Positions 6,619 to 9,814 of a stretch of DNA of 9,814 nt are shown piece after piece (positions within the stretch are counted from its first letter, which is position 1; each line of letters starts with the position of its first letter). A program made the position numbers and the translations under genes. Below the pieces are notes generated by a model. It worked only from the letters and a program-made list of their open reading frames with translations. It ran no database searches and was not told where the DNA came from. The stretch spans positions 1 to 9,814 of the forward strand of contig CAUJIL010000085.1 in assembly GCA_963204845.1 (NCBI GenBank), written 5' to 3'. The DNA is from Pseudomonadota bacterium (GTDB taxonomy: Bacteria; Pseudomonadota; Gammaproteobacteria; Pseudomonadales; UBA5518).

Positions 6619-8046
6619 TCAGATCACCCCGATCCGCTGGGCAAGGCGCGCGGCCGGGATCAGCAGCCGGCGGATGATCAGGTGCTGCTTGCCCGGATCG
6701 TCGACCGGAGCCGGTTTCTCGAGCGGAAACGGCAGACGGTCCAGCCGATCGCCGGCCAGCGCTCCCGCGAACAGCATGCCGAGCAGCGGCGCCATCAGGT
6801 TGCCCCAGGCATTGAAGTGCATCAGTCCGAACACGCCGTCCCCGAGGTCGAACACGCCGGGAAACTCCACGTCGCGCAGCGCCACGCGCCCGGTCCAGTA
6901 ATCGTCCATGCGGATGCCCATTTCCCGCGTTCCCGGCCAGGTGCGATGGATCCACGCGAGGTGGCGCGCGAAACTGCCGGCTGCATCGTCGGCGCGGGAC
7001 ACGCTCGGGATGCTCGAGACGATGATGCGTCCGTGCCGGTCGACGACCAGCGGATTCAGGTCGACCGGCTCCTGCGCCAGCGTCGCACCGCCGGGCATCA
7101 CCAGCGCACGGGCCTCCGGCGACAGCGGACGGGTGGAGATTGCGTAGGCCGTCAGCGGATAGAAGTTATTGGTGAACTGCGGGACGATCGCGTTCGGGTA
7201 CGCGTTGGTGCAGAACACCACGCGGTCGGCGATCACCGCACCGTGCGCCGTCGCGACGCGCCAGCGCGTCCCGGCCCGCGACAGCGCGAGCGCCTCGCTG
7301 TCGCCGAAGACCCGCGCACCGCGCGCGCGCGCGGCGGCGATCATGCCGTTGGTGAACAGGTACGGGTTCACGCGGCCGCCGGAACGGTACAGCACGCCGC
7401 GCGTGTAGTAGCGCGAGCCGGTCATCGCTTCCATGTCGGCATCCGCCAGGTACTCGACGCGCTGCCCGTGTTCGTCGCGCCAGTACACCGACGCGGCTTT
7501 CAGCGAGTCGAACACGCCGTCGCGGTTGGTCGCGTGCAGATAGCCCGCCTGCGTGGCGTCGCAATCGATGCCGTGGCGGCGCGCAAGGTCGAACGTGATG
7601 GTGTGGTGCTCGCGGAACACCTCGAGAAAGGCCTTGCCTCCGTCCGGAAAGCGCTCGAACACACTGCGGTCCTTGAGCGTCGGCAGCACGTGTCCGGCGT
7701 TGCGCCCCGAGGCGCCCCAGCCGGGCTGGCGCGCCTCGAGCACGATCACGTCGACGCCGGCCTCGGCCAGGTGCAGCGCCAGCGAACTGCCCGCCAGCCC
7801 CGCAACGACCACGACCACCGCCGCGTCCAGTTAACCCTCCAACCGGGGATGGCCTGGCAGCACGCCGCCCGGCGCGGTCCAGCCGCTGCTCGCTATCGGC
7901 GTTGCGCCCGCTTCGTGGGCCTCGACGCCCGCTTCGCCAGCTGCCACCGCGCTGCCCGCAGCGCCCCGATCGGCCGCATCGCAGCCGGCCAGCAGCGAGG
8001 AGCCGAGCAGCGTGGCGGAACCCCCGAGGAAATCGCGTCTTTTCAT
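6619..8046 (-). pseudogene. Tat-exported lipoprotein FAD oxidoreductase (DAO/PuuB-like), interrupted
   Basis: Read through one stop, this encodes 475 residues. Residues 1-30 are a twin-arginine leader: MKRRDFLGGS, a hydrophobic stretch, then the lipobox LAGC with Cys22, so the protein should be exported folded and lipid-anchored. An Ala/Gly-rich linker follows to residue 71. The catalytic part is an FAD enzyme of the D-amino-acid-oxidase fold: Rossmann segment AGLAGSSLALHLAEAG, acidic ribose ligand Glu104 in VLEARQ, then GWGASGRNAG, close to the GASGRNGG motif of PuuB-type amine oxidases; the C-terminus is full length. Two lesions are seen. Codon 72 (7831-7833) is TAA, in the same frame as both halves, and codon 81 is GTT (Val) where the first Gly of GxGxxG should be. 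The start at 8046 has a weak GGGAAG 8 nt upstream. The stop is followed by repeat array 2. Substrate is unknown, probably an amine or amino acid. Confidence 0.8.
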
Positions 8047-8138
8047 GGCATTCGCTTCCCGCAGCGGATCGTCCCTCACGCGGCGCAGTGTGGGGAAATG
8101 CCGGGTTGGCGCGCCAGTACCAGATGGCACCGGCCGGC

Positions 8139-9308
8139 CTATCCCAGCAACGCCAGACTGCGGTGCACCAGCCGCACCAGCTCGCTGCGGGTCCCGATGC
8201 CAGTCTTCGCGTAGATGCGTTTCGAGTAGCTGCGCACCGCGGACTCCGCCACCGCGAGCTGGCGCGCGGCGGCGGCCAGCGAAGCCCCGTCGGCGAGCAA
8301 CAGCGTCAGGCGCGCCTCCTGCGGCGTGAGCCCGAACAGCCGCTCGACCAGTTCGCGCGACGATTGGCGGCCGGGCTGCAGCGCCTGCAGCGGCTGCGCC
8401 GGATCGGTGAGGTAGACGACCGCGCACGGTGCGTGCGCACCGCGGAACCAGCGCGCCTGCGCCAGCGGACGCACCAGCACGCCGAGCGCCGGCCCTGCGG
8501 TGAGCCCGAGTTGCAGCAGTTCCGCGCGTGGCGCGGCATCGCCATCGATCGCGATCGTCGCGGCGGAGCGCAACGCGCGGTCGAGTTCGCACTGCACGCC
8601 GGCACTGTCGGCACGCAGGCGCCCGTGCACGATCGCCAGTCCGGGCCGCGCCGCGAGGATCGCCGCCGCCACGCGGTTCGCGCGCAACACGCGCAGTTCG
8701 CCGTCGAGCAGCAGGATGCCGAGCGCGACGTGCTCGATGGCGTCCTCGTAGGCCGCGCACTCGGCCGCACGCGAGCGTTGCGCCGCGTGCAGTGCGAGCG
8801 CGCGCGCCAGGTGCGGCTGCAGCGTGCCGAGCAGGCCGGTGTGCGCGGTACCGAACGCGACGCCGTGCGTGCGCGCGCGCACGATGTCGATCCAGCCCTG
8901 CATCCCGCCCGGTTCCGCAAAGCCGGTGCGCAGGCAACTGCCGATGCCCAGCGCGGCCTCGAAACGCGCGAACTCCGGGCTACGCGGGGCCGCATCCAGC
9001 CGCAGCACCTGCCCCGGTCTCACCAGTTCGAGGCGGAACGGGTCCTCGTGCATGAAGTCGCGCCGGTAGATCGCCTCGGCGGCAGCCCAGTCGGTGTGAT
9101 CGGACGGATCGCGTGCCATCACGTAGATGTCACTGACCCGCCCCCGCGGATGATGCAGCGTGATCGCGACGTTGCGCGCCTCGTACAGCACGCGCAGGCG
9201 CTCGGCAAAACCGCGCCACGGCTCCTCTTCCAGCGGCCCCTCGTAGAGCGCACCGACCAGCTCGAGCAATTCACCGGTCGCGGGAGGGAAGATGCCGGAC
9301 GCGTTCAT
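8139..9308 (-). CDS. LuxR-family transcriptional regulator with PAS-like middle domain
   Basis: This is a 389-residue regulator. The C-terminal LuxR helix-turn-helix covers about residues 322-384: ERLFGLTPQEARLTLLLADG, then LAAAARQLAVAESAVRSYSKRIYAKTGIGTRSELV, with the conserved LTPxEAxL opening and the KTGxxxRxELV end. Residues 190-300 look like a PAS-type sensor, opening with the typical LGILLLDGELRVLRAN strand pattern. Residues 1-180 form an unassigned N-terminal domain. There is no phosphoacceptor receiver domain, so it probably senses a small molecule directly. The ATG at 9308 overlaps the stop of the upstream membrane-protein gene in an ATGA arrangement, which fits translational coupling. 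The damaged flavoprotein gene lies 92 bp downstream on the same strand; it may be a target, but no binding site is evident. The frame is intact. Confidence 0.85.
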   Translation of the reverse strand: MNASGIFPPATGELLELVGALYEGPLEEEPWRGFAERLRVLYEARNVAITLHHPRGRVSDIYVMARDPSDHTDWAAAEAIYRRDFMHEDPFRLELVRPGQVLRLDAAPRSPEFARFEAALGIGSCLRTGFAEPGGMQGWIDIVRARTHGVAFGTAHTGLLGTLQPHLARALALHAAQRSRAAECAAYEDAIEHVALGILLLDGELRVLRANRVAAAILAARPGLAIVHGRLRADSAGVQCELDRALRSAATIAIDGDAAPRAELLQLGLTAGPALGVLVRPLAQARWFRGAHAPCAVVYLTDPAQPLQALQPGRQSSRELVERLFGLTPQEARLTLLLADGASLAAAARQLAVAESAVRSYSKRIYAKTGIGTRSELVRLVHRSLALLG

Positions 9309-9814
9309 GCGGCGCCGTCGTCGGGCTCCCGTGGCGTGCCTTCGTCCGCTCGACCCTGCTCCACCGTCGCCACGCAGCGCCGGTAGCGGCGCACCACCTG
9401 CAGCAGGTTCCAGCCCAGCCAGCCGCAGGCGAGCGCGAACGCCAGTCCGGCGGGCAGCGCGAGCACCGGCCACAGCACGGCACCGGCGAGCAGCACCACC
9501 GCCAGCACGTGCGCGAACCACGGCCGCTGCGTCTCGTCATCGCGCAGGAACTGGTTCATCGACGGCACCCGCGTCTGTGCCAGTTGCTGCAGGTGCAGCC
9601 AGGCGAGGAACGGCACGATCTTGCACAGCATCCCGGCGATGAACGACACGAAGCCGCCAATGATCAGCAGCACGCCGACCAGCGGTGCCCACGCCGCGTG
9701 GCGCGCGAGCGCGGGGAACAGCGTGGCGCTCGCGACCATCGCCAGCGCGAGCACGCTGGCCGCCAGGCCGAACTGCCAGTACCGGTACGTTGCATCGGCC
9801 CTGGCGCGCCGCCG
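9305..9814 (-). CDS. Multi-pass membrane protein, N-terminus outside the window
   Basis: The visible 169 residues run to the right edge with no stop, so the gene begins outside; an internal GTG at 9754 is not taken as the start. I do not recognise the family with confidence. The chain has at least four hydrophobic segments: FGLAASVLALAMVASATLFPA; LVGVLLIIGGFVSFIAG; and two in the stretch VLAVVLLAGAVLWPVLALPAGLAFALACGWLGW. Between the second and third lies a distinctive MLCKIVPFLAWLHLQQL motif followed by a polar loop (TRVPSMNQFLRDDETQRPW). A charged cytoplasmic-type tail (RRYRRC to PREPDDGAA) ends the protein. Its TGA overlaps the ATG of the LuxR gene, so the two are probably one transcript, and a role in sensing or transport linked to that regulator is possible but unproven. 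Confidence 0.7.
   Translation of the reverse strand, partial: RRRARADATYRYWQFGLAASVLALAMVASATLFPALARHAAWAPLVGVLLIIGGFVSFIAGMLCKIVPFLAWLHLQQLAQTRVPSMNQFLRDDETQRPWFAHVLAVVLLAGAVLWPVLALPAGLAFALACGWLGWNLLQVVRRYRRCVATVEQGRADEGTPREPDDGAA

Noticed and set aside
7321..7332. Alternating GC run (six GC dinucleotides)
   Set aside because: It lies inside the flavoenzyme coding sequence as Ala/Arg codons and is explained by codon bias.
8107..8116. Perfect 10-bp palindrome TGGCGCGCCA between the LuxR and flavoenzyme genes
   Set aside because: It consists almost wholly of G and C in a GC-rich window where such short palindromes are expected, and it is not repeated elsewhere here. It could be an operator but nothing else supports this.
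1198..9386. Very long open frames on the plus strand opposite the minus-strand genes (about 1198-2949, 2969-4393, 4403-5563, 6484-8214, 7902-9386)
   Set aside because: They lie antisense to genes with clear family motifs, are Arg/Ala-rich, match no family I recognise, and some run through repeat arrays. High GC content leaves such frames open by chance.

Overview
The window is very GC-rich (about two thirds G+C by eye) and looks like a gammaproteobacterial chromosome. That placement is inferred from two TonB-dependent receptors, a PQQ/cytochrome c dehydrogenase, a Tat lipoprotein leader, and hairpin repeats headed by GTAG of the REP type. No rRNA, tRNA, CRISPR array, transposase or phage gene is visible.

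Layout. (1) Positions 2-547 hold the 3' part of a short-chain dehydrogenase/reductase, open at the left edge. (2) Positions 562-1188 are a scar: the C-terminal half of a LysR regulator (minus) abuts the last ~45 codons of a TonB-dependent receptor (plus). One deletion inside a divergent regulator/receptor pair would explain both. (3) A REP array at 1185-1268 fills the gap between convergent genes, and its GTAG heads supply the TAG stop codon on both sides. (4) A minus-strand operon runs from 5533 down to 1264: a TonB-dependent receptor interrupted by one in-frame TGA, then a secreted cytochrome c-PQQ dehydrogenase related to polyvinyl-alcohol dehydrogenase. (5) A divergent TetR regulator (5776-6429) shares a 242-bp intergenic region that contains an 18-bp palindrome, a 20-bp-period direct repeat and back-to-back promoter-like sequences. 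(6) A second, larger REP array lies at 6464-6614. (7) A minus-strand group follows: a membrane protein (cut by the right edge), a PAS/LuxR regulator overlapping it by 4 bp, and a Tat-lipoprotein FAD oxidoreductase interrupted by an in-frame TAA after 71 codons, with a lost Rossmann glycine a few codons later.

Reading it together: the genes suggest uptake and periplasmic oxidation of an alcohol or other hydroxylated substrate. The receptor would import or bind it, the quinohemoprotein and flavoprotein would oxidise it, and TetR, LuxR and formerly LysR would control expression. The striking feature is damage. A LysR gene, two receptors and the flavoprotein gene are broken, while the SDR, PQQ enzyme, TetR and LuxR frames are intact. 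I do not see a clearly new multi-gene system. The most unusual signals are the REP arrays, with compensatory stem changes and repeat-supplied stop codons, and the two clean single-codon nonsense lesions.
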